From Ceratodon purpureus (Eukaryota; Streptophyta; Bryopsida; Pseudoditrichales; Ditrichaceae), in assembly GCA_014871385.1 (NCBI GenBank), contig CM026429.1, forward strand, positions 4,738,083-4,802,082: a stretch of DNA of 64,000 nt, given 5' to 3'. Made by a program: the position numbers and the translations under genes. Shown here one piece after another: positions 1-11,390 of this stretch (position 1 is the stretch's first letter; the number at the start of each line of letters is the position of its first letter). Under the pieces are notes generated by a model. It saw only the letters and a list, made by a program, of their open reading frames with translations. It was not told the origin of the DNA and searched no databases.

Positions 1-660
1 GACTTTGGTCTTGCTCGCATAATCCACCACGAGAAGCTGGAGAAGACGACCATGATGGCAGGCACATTTGGGTACATGGCCCCGGAGATGCACTACACGG
101 GCAAGGCCACAAAGGAGTCAGACGTGTACAGCTTTGGTGTACTGATGCTGGAAGTTCTTTGTGGCAGGAGAGCAGTCAATCTTCAGGTTGAAGATCCGGA
201 TGGAGAATTCATGCTAGTGCAGAATGTGTGGCGAGCTTATGAAGCTGGCAGCATCCTGAGTGCTGTTGACCCTGGACTTCTGCAAGTAGACCAACTCAGG
301 CCCTCCACGAGCACCGCTGAAATGCTCACTAACTCTAAGGACTTTGAAGCAGAGCTAGTTGATGAGTGCTGTTTCATCACAATTTCAGATATCGCAGCGG
401 ATGCATCTTTCAATGGAAGGGACAAATGGAAAATTGAACATCTGCTTCATTTAGGGCTGCATTGTTGTTTGTCAGATCCAGAGTCTCGGCCCTCAATAAG
501 AGTTGTAAAGCAGGCAATCATGCAGGTGCAACGGAGCAATGCGGGGGACGCAAAAACCGCCTTCACTTCGATGCCACCGTTGCCTTCGACCATGCCTGTC
601 TACGGACCGCTCAGAAATGACAGTATGTATGAGTTGCGCCGTCGATTCCAATCAAGTTAG
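1..660 (+). CDS. L-type lectin-like receptor kinase, C-terminal part (5' truncated by window)
   Basis: The frame is open from base 1, and the first codons are the kinase DFG motif (DFGLAR). The activation segment GTFGYMAPE with the APE motif follows, then DVYSFGVLMLEVLCGRR of subdomain IX and the C-lobe helix with ESRPSI. Spacing and wording (TGKATKESDVYSFGVLMLEV) match plant L-type lectin receptor kinases, plasma-membrane Ser/Thr kinases that phosphorylate targets after ligand sensing. The extracellular lectin domain, membrane span and kinase N-lobe lie upstream of the window. An acidic stretch of about 50 residues between the GRR region and the HLLHLGLHC helix is longer than usual. The protein ends RRRFQSS at the TAG at 658-660. 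Family call is good; the lectin subclass is inferred from the kinase alone. Confidence 0.9.
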   Translation, partial: DFGLARIIHHEKLEKTTMMAGTFGYMAPEMHYTGKATKESDVYSFGVLMLEVLCGRRAVNLQVEDPDGEFMLVQNVWRAYEAGSILSAVDPGLLQVDQLRPSTSTAEMLTNSKDFEAELVDECCFITISDIAADASFNGRDKWKIEHLLHLGLHCCLSDPESRPSIRVVKQAIMQVQRSNAGDAKTAFTSMPPLPSTMPVYGPLRNDSMYELRRRFQSS

Positions 661-1735
661 TAACGACCCATGTCGCAAACAGAACAACAGCAGCCAATTG
701 GAGCGGTTATGGTGAAGTGTTTTCAAAAAGAATTTAGCCATCCTTGAGCAGGATTCGTAGAGATTTGCGATGTTTGGTATTGTTTACTGTGGACATTAAA
801 CTTGGGACACTGAGCCTTTCATTTTACTCTTCCTGCGTTACTATTGTGATGTCAGTGGAAGAATTGGCAGGTGGAAAAACATAGTGAAGTACAGAGTTGC
901 GGATATGGGTGTAAGGCTGCTTTTGTCCTAGCTACATGTTCTTAACTATCGGTACTAGTAAACCGTTTACGCTAGATTGAGGCCCGAATCATGACATTGT
1001 CAGTGCTTTGCAAACCTGACTTGTATTATTATGACTTCACAGTCCGTATGACCTTCAACCTCCCTCTTGATTGCGATTGCTGAAACCGCTGAAACTAGAT
1101 CATCACTTGGTAGAATTGTTGTTAGGTTTGGTTTTTGGTTCGTTGCCCTGGACTTGGTCCGATGAGGGCTTGTACACTAATTCTCTGCAATGAAATTCAA
1201 TTGCTTCAAACAAAAAACCAAAAAAACAAAAAAAACAAAAAAAAAAACCAAAAAACCCCGCTGAAACTACTCTTAACATCATGCAGATTTAACGTGACAC
1301 AATTGCAGTCACTGTTATTACAGGTTGACCAAAGAACTCAATGCTGATTTCATGGTCAAACCACCATTCATCCCTTGAGCATTGTACTCCACAGGGTCAT
1401 CATTTCATGAAGCACCATGGTACCGGTAACCTTCAATCAGATTTGGTAACTTGTCCAATGGTTGGTTGAAGGTGATGAATTTCTAAGTAGGAAACATGGC
1501 TCAGACACCAATGTAATCCCAGGTAGGATGATTGTCCCATTCTGGTAATTACCCTTTCGGTAAGAATTTAACACGCACATAGCTTGCGTCCAAAGCGTTG
1601 CAGAATGGTTTAGAGAAATGCAGACCTATACGTTCGAAACATTTATCAAATTCTAGAACACCTAGCTATCTGAATTGAATCCCGCATATGCACTTCATTA
1701 TATTTGATTGCATGACCGAATGGTGTGAGTAGTAT
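661..1735. other. Intergenic, no gene seen
   Basis: This is the 3' flank shared by the kinase gene (+) and the NHL gene (-), which converge here. It holds a low-complexity A/C tract at about 1208-1257 (runs of A broken by single or paired C). No open frame with family motifs was recognised. Confidence 0.6.
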
Positions 1736-2431
1736 TTAGAGATGGACCTTCTTCCAGCACAGGTAGTCCTTCATGGAGGAGTTGCCGACCCAGAAGGTGA
1801 CATCGCAGTGATACTCCAACACCACGTCGTGCTTGAAGATGTGGACAACATTCACACGCCCTGGAATGTTGACGCTCATGGCGAACGGCAGCTCGTTCTT
1901 CTTGAAGTCCAGGGACAAGTTGCCAATCGAGTTTCCAAGCTTCAACGAACCCACTGTCACGAGCGCGGGCAACGCCACGGACTTGCCGGGCCGAAGCTCC
2001 CCTGCGGGCATGGAGATGTTACCCACCATGACGTCGTGGTAGATCACATGGATGGTGCTGTTGGTGAACTTGAAGTTGTAATGGTTGGGGTTGTACACGT
2101 TCATGTTGGCCGACAGGGAAGCATTCACGGAGGACGGGCTCAAGGGTCGTGTGTAGTCGATTTTCACTCCGGAGAAGTGCACATTCGACAGCGTGATGTC
2201 CGGGTCCCGGAACTTGAAGATGGTCTGACTGAGCACGATGAGGACGATGGCCACCACCAGGAGCGGGATGCCGCACCATGTGCAACATTTTTTCAGCTTC
2301 CTTCTCTTCAGGATTCTCTTGTGGTGGAGCTCTACTAGAGTTCCCTTTTCTGAGTCTACGGCCTCTACCTTGTTACCGGTGCTGCCGTGAGTGAACTTGG
2401 AGTCCACCACGTCCAAAGCCTCCGCTCCCAT
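1736..2431 (-). CDS. NDR1/HIN1-like (NHL) protein with LEA_2 domain
   Basis: Intronless 231-codon frame starting MGAEALDV. A basic stretch (HHKRILKRRKLKKCC, about residues 37-51) precedes one hydrophobic span (IPLLVVAIVLIVLSQTIF, about 55-72). The rest is a beta-rich LEA_2 domain with the NVYNPNHYNFKF segment typical of NHL proteins and several N-glycosylation sequons (NAS, NST, NIS, NLS, NSS). The topology predicts a type II membrane protein with the LEA14-like domain outside the plasma membrane or in the endomembrane lumen. Family members are linked to defence and abiotic-stress responses; the exact role here is unknown. Length fits the usual 200-260 aa. Start codon is the only ATG upstream of the basic and membrane segment. 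Confidence 0.88.
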   Translation of the reverse strand: MGAEALDVVDSKFTHGSTGNKVEAVDSEKGTLVELHHKRILKRRKLKKCCTWCGIPLLVVAIVLIVLSQTIFKFRDPDITLSNVHFSGVKIDYTRPLSPSSVNASLSANMNVYNPNHYNFKFTNSTIHVIYHDVMVGNISMPAGELRPGKSVALPALVTVGSLKLGNSIGNLSLDFKKNELPFAMSVNIPGRVNVVHIFKHDVVLEYHCDVTFWVGNSSMKDYLCWKKVHL

Positions 2432-4515
2432 GGTTGGATCAACAAGGTAGAACGGCCAGCACTCTGTCTGATTCCGTCCTCTCCTCCGTGATGTAACAAA
2501 TTTACCACCGCAATGTGAAAATGGAACATAGGGAAGCAGAATGGAGATGTAACTATGTCATATCTCAAAACCTGACTCAGGTGACCTGCATTGGAAGAAT
2601 ACTAGATCTAAGAAATCAAGGAGAATATTTCACAAGTTGAAAACTGATCACTGGGAATGGAATAACGAGCACATAGACATTGTCAATAGTCACTAAGCTG
2701 CGCACCCAGGCTCCGGGAGTGCTTGAACAATATCCAACGTCCGTCCTCCGTGAAACAATATCCAATGCTCATCAAGGAGAAGTCTGTGAGAAACGGACTT
2801 CGGAAGTGCTATGTGTCTACATGAAAGATTCAATGCAAGCTGAGAAGCAGCATACTACTATGCAGCTGTCCGCATTCATTCACTAGCTCACCAGCGTTAT
2901 GCATTGCCGGCGTGCAGCATTGGCTACCGTCCTCGAGAGCACCTCCCACACAAATATCACCGATACCAGCAACCAGCTTCAACTTGATGGAAGCTGCATC
3001 TTCAGCAGGTCCTCATGACCAGTTGTGATGATGAGTTTCGCAACCTAATCGCTACCACAAGTCAGTCCTTACAACCACAAGAGGGTACCCAGCTCTAGAG
3101 TGTCCCCGGATTCTGTACTAAGAATCTGCACTTGGATTATCTTCACCACTGCGGATAATAAGCCGGATTATTTGACACTGGACCAACCTGGATGTGTCCT
3201 TCGGATCGAGATAACACGGCAGCTCTTAGGCTCGAGGTCAATCTTTTTAATGCACGTCAACCTGGGTACAAACCATCGATTGACTACCTTCCAGATTCCG
3301 ATAATCTGAAATCAAAAGAAGGATACAGCATTTGCATCCCATCCCAAGTGTGTGTACTGCTGTTGCATTTAGGGGTGACCTACCTACCTTTATCAACACT
3401 GAAGCCTCAAGAGTGCTGATAAACTTCTAACCCTTCGGTGACTCGGCTACGGGGTGATTGAGTGATCAGGTTCTTATAACGTGGTACGTAGGGAGAATGG
3501 TACTTGCTTAAATTCAGGAATAATCGCAGAAGATTTTGGTGAAAGAATGTCGTGATGGATGTCCAAGTGACCACTTGAGATGGTTGCCGTTCAAGGACAA
3601 TAATCGCCTTTGGGTTGACTTCTTATTGCTGATGTTACGTAATAATTCTCACTCAAGGGTGTTGACGTGAGGATTGACACCATTCGGTGAAATTGTCTGT
3701 TAGGCTGGGCATGATTTCTGAACCGAGCAAGATCTGCAGGCACTTATCCGCTGATCCGGCCTACTCAAATGTAGAGGAATTATAGGAAGTGACCCTGGGA
3801 CTCAACAATGACGTTCTACCTTACAGCAACAACCACAGTGAAACATGTATCACATTTGAGGTCAATGAACCACTGCTGGCCTAACCGCCTGAGACTCGTG
3901 AAGCAGTAAAGTATGAACCAAATTTATTGCACCCCGTTCAGGCTGGCCCCAAGCAGGCATGTACACTACATGCCCATTGTGCTGAAATAGTATTTGCAAG
4001 ATCATAGATGGCTATGCAACATCACGTCCACGAACAGCAACACTAAATTCAAAATAATTAAATGATTCAATATGTAATAGGAAATATATAAATTGACTGT
4101 CGTGTTAGATCTCTTCCGCTCGAAGAGTGCCTAGATTGCTCAAATGGTGGAATACTGGCAGCATTTGCTTGCAAGTGATTACTAGACTCAAGATGTTGAG
4201 GACCCAAGGTCTGGACAAGCCCGTGACATCACAACATCGATTACTCTGAATATGAACAAGAAGCCGGAGACCGTGTCTGATCTGACAAACTTAGCAAAGT
4301 ATTTGGCAGAATTTACTAGCAATGAGGACTCCATATGCTGACCAAATCCTTGCACATCCGCAGCATGTGGATCCACAGTCCGACCCTGAGACCTGTTTAT
4401 ATTTCTGAACATTCATAAATTTACAAAAGCAAGAGAAATTCATGGTTTGAAGGACAGTAACTTAGGACTCGACATGATCCATATTGTTACACTGAGCTCA
4501 TCATTCTACGCTTAC
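2432..4515. other. Intergenic, no gene seen
   Basis: Upstream region of the NHL gene and downstream region of the PAR1-type gene, both on the minus strand. Only short frames without recognisable motifs or splice-compatible partners are present. The part near 2432-2900 is the likely NHL promoter, but I see no clear core element that I would commit to. Confidence 0.5.
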
Positions 4516-5997
4516 TCAGTTGAAGTAGGTCTCATAGAGATACTCTTCATCGTTCACCTGCTGGTTGTTGAACAATTTAGCTGATAATTCCTTCGGCTTG
4601 AAGACCTCGGACGGCACTGGTGCCGATTCGGACTTGGCGATGGAGCTGGGTGAGATTCCACTCTCAGGTGGCGTTACTATGCCTGCCTCTGGAGTAGTTC
4701 CATCTGCACCTGGAATGGGTTGTATGGACGCAGCGGCAGTGGGAGAGGAGGACGGAATGAAGAAGAAAGGGCGCTTGTTGACAGATGGTCCGGCAGCGCC
4801 TGCTGAAGGTGTAGACGGCGGTGTTCCAGCACCAGCACTTCTCTGCAGTGGGCCAGGTAGAATATCGCCGCCTGCTGAAGGTGAAGATGGTGCCATTGCA
4901 GCACCTGCACTTCTCTGCAGCGGACCAGGTTGATAATTGCCACCTGCAACCGGGGAAGTACTAGGTGCGGATTCGCCTCCGCTTGTAGGGATGTCGCCAG
5001 GGCTGCCTTGATAGCCACCATAGCCGCGGTAGTCAGGTCCTCTGGGCAATAATCCGGGAGGAACTCCGCCGTTTTCAGGAATGGGGCTTCCATTTGGAGC
5101 CATGGCACCGCCACTTGTGAGCTGGGGCAGGAGGCTCCGAATATACTCCGCGTCCATGGCCTTTTTCACCGGGTCCGCGATCACACGGCGCGTCCTGTGC
5201 GCCTTGCACAACTGAGGCAGGTACATTCCTGTTCGCATCTTAAACCCATTCTTATATCAGGGACGGCGCAGAGGTTAAGTTCGAGCATTTGAGTGAACAG
5301 AATTAGGATTTAAGTCAGTTTTCTGTACAAGAATGCCGATGCATACCTTCACCGGCAGCAAGGCTGATGTAGAGGTCGATGATATTGGGGCAGTTGTTGA
5401 GGCACTCGGAAGAGCAAAACATTTCGGTGAAGTGGTAATCCAAGAGGAGATCTGTCGAGAGACCTACAGACATGCGCTCCAGTCCACATGCTTTGATACA
5501 CTCGTCGGATTCAATCCACTCTTCTCGATTCTCGGCGATTATGATTGAAGACTGCGGCACGATGACGTTTTCAACGCAGAGTATCAGGTTTTTCTGGTCA
5601 GAGAGTGGAAGTGATGTTTTGGTGTATTAAGATTGCTGCTCTGTGAAGGTTGTACCTGGCATTCGTATTGGATAGAATCATCTTTGCCAAGGTACTTCTC
5701 CAACACACAGCGCGTTCCAGTGGAGGCAACTGAGAACGCACAATCCTCAATTGGCAGGTCCTCGCACTCAAACTTCCCTGCAGATGGGGTTCAGCATCAC
5801 ATGGCCATTGGTCATTCAGGTGAGAAATATATCGAGGAAGACAATCATTTCAATGACACACGTTCCTGGTATCTCAAGGCCCGTAGAATGCAGCAAGTAA
5901 GGATTCGATATGAGTGCTCACCAAGAGTGCAAACGATATTGGAAAACAGGAGGCCTAAAACTAAAGGAATGGTTGACAGCTGACGTAATTTGGCCAT
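4516..5997 (-). CDS. PAR1-domain secreted protein with Pro/Ser/Gly-rich tail
   Basis: Assembled from four exons: 5922-5997, 5656-5777, 5347-5593, 4516-5228, giving 385 aa with all phases agreeing. Exon 1 is a signal peptide (MAKLRQLSTIPLVLGLLFSN, ending near VCTLG). Exons 2-3 carry the PAR1 (photoassimilate-responsive) domain: CEDLPIEDCAFSVASTGTRC, then EWIESDECIKACGLER, MSVGLSTD, and FCSSECLNNCPNIIDLY with LAAGEGMYLPQLC across the exon 3/4 junction. The many paired cysteines suit an apoplastic disulfide-bonded protein. Exon 4 adds a long low-complexity tail with two copies of PGPLQRSAGA and SPSAG/TPSAG units, absent from the compact PAR1 proteins I know. Molecular function of the family is unknown. 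The exon 4 acceptor was chosen at ACAG/GA because it restores GEGMYLPQLC. Confidence 0.88.
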
Positions 5998-7800
5998 GGC
6001 TATTTCGGCCGCTGAGACGAAACAACGAGTTCGTCTACAACGAGCCACGTTCTACATGAGATCTGCACAGCACCATCCCCTTCAATCATGAGCAATGGCA
6101 TAAAACATGGTCAGAAACACTTCAACTGTCACATTACTACCCGATAGAAGAAGAGACAGTGCGTGACTTTCAGTCAAGCTTCGCACCGCTTGAACGATCC
6201 TAAATGTCCCACAGGTTATGCCTGCTTCATTTATTAATTCAAATGTTCCACACACAATTTCAAAGGCTCCGGAAACTAAAACGTTTGTAAGGGTGGCACT
6301 GCATCTATAGATGCAATTCAAATCCAGCCCAGACTTTGCAGAGTGACGATTTCCAGATGCAGACTCGAACTCAGTACATTAACCAATGCTTGCAAGCCAC
6401 CCACACTGAGAATACATTCCAGCCCATTCTTATGCAACAATTTCACATCAAGATCCGATCAGAAACAAAGCCTCTTCCCATGTTACACCACAGCCTTGCC
6501 ATGAACAGGATGATCTAGTAAGGTTTATGATAATCCCACCACCTCTTCACTTGGTAAACAGAAACCCCCAAGCAGAGATATCACTTCTCTCCAACAATTG
6601 CACGGTAGAAAACAGGAGACCAGGAAGAATCATAAGAAGCTATTCGTCATCAACATTCAAAAGCCACACTGCCGATTCGAACTACTATTCCGCAATGTGA
6701 GAGATGCGATGTCAATGGGGCGCGGTGAGGGAGAAGCAGGGGGTCACTTCACAAGGTAGCTGATGAACTCTGGAGATCGGCTGGTTTTGTGGATCAGTTA
6801 CTACCCCCGCGCTCGTCTTGTAACTTCCTTCCGCAGCAAGCATGGCACCACTTCCAAACCCTAGGTCAGGCAAATTCACCTCCACTCTCCCTCATCTTCT
6901 CCTCCTCCTCAACCAAATCTCATGCATGTCACAAATTCCCAAATCACATCTCACACATATGAACATATCTCAACCACCATTCCTCCACATACTATCATGC
7001 TGATCCCTTCCTTGACACAACCTAACGGCCATGCCAGCTGACCATGACACTTTGGTAAACCTCAACCGCCACTCTTCCGACCAAACCGATGACCCAACTG
7101 GGCAAAGCTTCGAAGCTTGCTTGCTACAGTCGAGTCGCCACACACTGATCAACCGAAGCACGCCACGAAACAGAACCTGCACCATGACGTCGATCCGATG
7201 AGATCAGGTCCAGCGCTGCGGCAACTCGGTGATGCACACCGTCATCCCAGCAGCCTACTAGGCAGCTCAAACCAGTTGAATAGTTTCTTCACTGCTCGTG
7301 TGGGCCTTCCGTAAAACCTACCAGTGTAAGAACTGATCCGACTGCGTGGGCCATGGTCACCGAAACACACCAAACGATTCACGCGCTAGAGAAATTCAGG
7401 ACAAATCCTCGTGTGCACTGAATCACTTATCCAAGATGTCGTTTGGACCACCGGAGAGCGGTGACACTATTTGTCCCATATGGATTGTATTCCACGCTGC
7501 CTCTGTTGTGTATAAGTAGTTCTCCGAATGAAAGAATTCTTTGGAGTTGATAAATTTCTAAAGTTTTTCAAATCGCGGGTGAAAGACCCCGCACCAATGC
7601 TAAACCCAAACCGGATGTGCTTGACTTTTATACTTCTGTCTATTCTGAATTTTCTTTTCCGACCTTGGTGAAGAAAAATCAGGATTAACCATCTGGGTTC
7701 TTCTTTTTCCTGATGTGTGTATGGCTATTTTACGTTCTAAGATTTTTGGGGTGGATGTAAGTGTATTAATTTTTAATCTATGAATGGTTAGTTTATTGTG
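5998..7800. other. Upstream region of PAR1-type gene; no gene seen
   Basis: This begins the roughly 11-kb interval without a recognisable gene between 5998 and 17091. The first few hundred bases are the presumed promoter and 5' UTR of the PAR1-type gene. No coherent coding signal was found on either strand. Confidence 0.5.
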
Positions 7801-7850
7801 AACTTAAACAGGAAGTCCGGGGTCAAGACTGTGTACAGTCGAAGTAACCT

Positions 7851-7955
7851 AGGTGTTACTGTATTCGGAGGTCAAAAAACGCTTGACTGCTCCTGTGATT
7901 GGAAGAAAGCTCCGAGAGAGGTGGAGAGCCCTCACAGGATTTAGGGTTACACAAG
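7851..7955 (-). repeat. Degraded LTR-like fragment, copy A
   Basis: The segment with GGTCAAAAAACGCTTGAC, GTGATTGGAAGAAAGCTCC, GAGAGGTGGAGAGCCC and GGATTTAGGGTTAC is a diverged copy of a sequence at 10572-10734 (same orientation) and at 11107-11236 (reverse complement). Shared order of these blocks, not just one word, supports a dispersed repeat. Similarity may extend to about 8040. No coding remnant is attached. Confidence 0.6.
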
Positions 7956-8100
7956 ATTCAGGCCCATTCCCGCTTTGTATACATGTACCCCGTTTAAAAG
8001 GAATGACAAGATACTTTGTTTTAGTTTTTGTTCTCTGGAATGCTGGCCTTGTCTGAGCAATGCTGCATGATGGCAAGGTTGATAGATAACCAGTGTTTCC

Positions 8101-10416
8101 CATTTTTTTTCTTGTTTCGTTGAGTTTTTCAGTTTTCTACTTTGCTTTAGGTTTTTGTTTTTGTCTTATCTTTTCTTTTAAAAATACCGGCATAATGTTT
8201 ACGTTTCAGTAAAAAGTTTGAATGGTTTTATAGCAGTATGGACTAAAGCACTTCTGTGGTCCTAAGTGTGCTTGAAATCCGACACTTGGTTCCTGTGTGT
8301 CCAGCATAAATTTACGGGAGATTTCAGAGTTCAAGACATGCAGGGACACTGGTTGTATCAAAGAAAGTTGTTAGGTTGACAAGTCTAAAGGAAAAGTTGT
8401 GTCACTTAGCTGTGTGCAGTACTGCATACTTCTATGCAAAAACAGGAGACCAGCCACAAAACCTACCAGATTGATAATTTCTATGACTCAATCATCCATG
8501 TGATGCTTTTACAAACTTCAAAGTTACAAGTTACATGCACAAAATTGGACTTTTTTAATTCAAGAACAATAACTTGACTTGCTGGGGACTTTTGCAAGTG
8601 ATCATCAGCATAGTGATCATCACCACATCTGAAAAAGTCACATGCATACAGTGAAAAATAAAAAGATATCTTCACTTGTACTTGAAGAAGTTACTCACAG
8701 AGCATCCAGGTTGACATGAGAAAATTCAAATGTAAAATATATAATAAAAGAATCACAAGGCATTTTTCTCTAAATTGTATTGAAAGTTGAGTTCATGATT
8801 TCTAATTAGACCTTCTGAACATGATTTTCCTCCTGTGAGATAACTTTTGAATATGTGTTGAAAATATGTCTCTGAAATACCACTTCCAGGCTTCTGGAAT
8901 GCTAAAGGAACAGTTCTGTCCAGAGCGGAATAATGCCAGATTCCACAGTCTTCCCAACCTAGCTGCCATCAATCAATTGCTGCATAGAAAAGAATCTGAC
9001 CTGAAGCTTCATCATGATCCACAATATCCCATGGCTAGCTTACAAACTGCGGGATTGTATTCTCCAAAAGGATGATCCTTTACACTCAATCATTCAAGAT
9101 GAAAAGGCCCAAGCATCTTGTTCAATAGTCCTCAATTCCATCAGGTATTGCAAACCTGCCGCTCAGCTCATTGGTACCATCAAGAATCTTACCATTTCCA
9201 CCTTGAATCCATTTGGGAATTGAACTTTTTGAAGGTAGTTTGAGAGGCTTGGATTCACTTCTCTATTTGTCATATCCCCTATGTATACCAAAATTTGGAG
9301 ATAGACACATTTCGGTTATGAAACATATTCCACATTGTAAAAGATCTAATTATTTTCCATGAAACATAATACATTTGCTTTAATTTTCTTAGCAAATGAA
9401 ACCAATAATGTATACTATTTTCAAATATTGGTATTAGATGGAATAGTGCCAAAATTAGAATCAAGTCCATGCGGATCACATTGTTGATGGTCTTCAATTA
9501 AGGTAGAAGCACTTCAATTTGTCATGACTTTTAATCTGCCATAGACTCATGGTCTTTATTTGACCACAAATGGTCTTAACTCCACGGACCACCACAATTA
9601 AACAATGAAAAATATTATGTGATCAAACTATTGCATCCAAAGCATGTGAATACATTCTTGTTAGAAAATGATACCTCTATGGTTGATCTTCCTACCTATT
9701 AAACACAACCTAAAAAAAATTGTAAAAACTCCATAAAGCATCAAAATCATATCCACTTTTCATGATTACTAGAGTAATTCTTAAAACAGGGACATGAGAG
9801 AAATCATTTCAAGTTCACTGGGCACTAGCATATATGCAAAGACTCTCAAAGCCACAGTTCCTGGTCCTCCCAAATTTTACAAACTGAATACTACAAATTA
9901 GACACACCATTTCGGACACACAACTAGCTGAAACCTGTTGCAAAATGGAACTGGTCTCCAGACCCAAAAGTACATGGTTTCCACTAGACAATGACATTGC
10001 AGATTCTCAACATTCACCCAACTATTCCAACCCTTTCTTCCACCAACACAAGGCCACGTAAATTCAGATGCTTCAGGCAATGATCCCCAACTCTGATCAC
10101 CCACGGAAGATGCTCCAATGAAATAAAATCATGCAGCCAATTGGAGTGGCAGTTGGGACTAGTCTGAGTGGGGAGCCAATGGATGTGTGAGAGCACCTGC
10201 AAAAGCAAGGGAAAAGCATCAAATGGAAGGGCAACAGGGGTGGCATTGGAGCGCCCGAGGTGTATCACAAGATATGGATAGGCTCAAGGTGTCGTGCTCT
10301 TGTGCAGCCCAGTCCAAGAGCCTGGGAAGATAAGCATTCGCCCCCGATTCTCCTTTCCCACTTCCCAGGCCCCTTGGGCCTTGGGAATGGGGAGAGCCCT
10401 AATTCTCTAATTTATC
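8101..10416. other. Intergenic, AT-rich, no gene seen
   Basis: A/T-rich sequence with only short frames. I recognise no protein family, RNA gene or terminal-repeat structure here. Confidence 0.5.
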
Positions 10417-10516
10417 CTATGGTATCACAGTCAGTTCTAGCTGCCCATCTGCAAAACAATTTCTCTTGGGAACAAGTAGGGGTCAGAGACAAAGATGGGC
10501 CTTGCCATCTTTCTTG
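10417..10516 (+). mobile_element. LTR-retroelement leader relic with primer-binding-site-like start, copy 1
   Basis: Starts CTATGGTATCACAGTCAG and matches 11290-11390 as a direct repeat over about 100 bp with few differences (CTGCCCATCTGCAAAA, GGGGTCAGAGA, CCATCTTTCTT). TGGTATCACAG resembles the plant initiator-tRNA-Met primer-binding site (TGGTATCAGAGC) found just inside 5' LTRs, so this is read as an internal leader left behind by a Copia-type element. No gag or pol frame follows. Confidence 0.55.
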
Positions 10517-10571
10517 AAGGGAAGTCCAAGGTGAAGATATCATAGTCAGTTGCTTCATTTACAGTTCTAAA

Positions 10572-10734
10572 GTTGCTTGACTCGAAATCTGATTGGAAGA
10601 GAGCTCCGAGAGTGGTGGAGAAACACGCCGAATTAGGGTTTAAAATGGGTAGAGACTATCCCCCTGTACATAGGGGAACTCTAGATTTAATTAAACCAGG
10701 ATACGAGTAAGGTAGAAACACCTTAAACCGGGCG
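10572..10734 (-). repeat. Degraded LTR-like fragment, copy B (arm of inverted pair)
   Basis: Inverted relative to 11107-11236. The outer 27 bases at 10708-10734 are the exact reverse complement of 11107-11133 (core CGCCCGGTTTAAGGTG). The inner part carries the GATTGGAAGAGAGCTCC and TTGACT blocks shared with copies A and C. About 370 bp separate the two arms. Confidence 0.65.
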
Positions 10735-11106
10735 AATAAGAGATTCAGCATGATTGTGGACCTCGTGTGTACTGTTTGTAATTTTTCCTGGATGGGGAAA
10801 CAGGAGGGAGAGTGAATGCAAAAATTTCCAGAATTAAATAGCAAAAATTGAATTTACTACAAATTTTTGAAGTCAAAAGTGTACATGACCTTAAAGTGAT
10901 CAGTAGACTCTCCTTTTGTGGCGCTCACGCATGTAGCTAAAACCGTGCAAATAGAGTTAATGAACCATGAATCTATGAACCAACCACCTCACTACACGTG
11001 TCCATATCGAGTCACTATTCATGAACTATTTATGAAATTGCTGTGCACGCAATAAGGTTCATGCCATGGGCGGCACAGGGGCGGTCTACCCTGCGCTTCT
11101 GGGGGC

Positions 11107-11289
11107 CGCCCGGTTTAAGGTGTTTCTACCTTATACAAAGCAGCAATGGGCTTAAGTCATTTGCAACCTAAATCTTGTAAGGGCTCTCCAACTCTCTTCC
11201 AATCACTAGAGAAGTCAAGCTTCTTTTGAACTCCAAATAGGGTAACCCTCAGTAATTACTTCTGTGCACTTTGGACTTCCAAATTAATT
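11107..11289 (+). repeat. Degraded LTR-like fragment, copy C, directly before a leader relic
   Basis: Contains CGCCCGGTTTAAGGTG at the left, CTCTCTTCCAATCACTAG and GTCAAGCTTC in the middle, and ends at TTAATT just before CTATGGTATCACAG. The order LTR end then primer-binding-site-like sequence is that of a 5' LTR boundary, so copy C is read as the 3' part of an LTR in + orientation. Copies A and B are the same LTR in - orientation. Confidence 0.6.
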
Positions 11290-11390
11290 CTATGGTATCA
11301 CAGTCAGTTCTAACTGCCCATCTGCAAAAACTTTCTTCTTGGGCACAAGAAGGGGTCAGAGAAAAAGATGAGCCATACCATCTTTCTTAC
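11290..11390 (+). mobile_element. LTR-retroelement leader relic, copy 2
   Basis: Direct repeat of 10417-10516, beginning with the same CTATGGTATCACAGTCAG. It sits immediately after LTR copy C as expected for an element leader. The downstream frames (to about 11800) show no convincing gag or polymerase motif. Confidence 0.55.

Noticed and set aside
1742-2338. Long plus-strand frame opposite the NHL gene
   Set aside because: Shadow of the minus-strand gene, His/Val-rich from reverse codons, no family motif.
4565-4933. 122-codon plus-strand frame
   Set aside because: Antisense of the Pro/Ser-rich PAR1 tail, mirror of its repeats.
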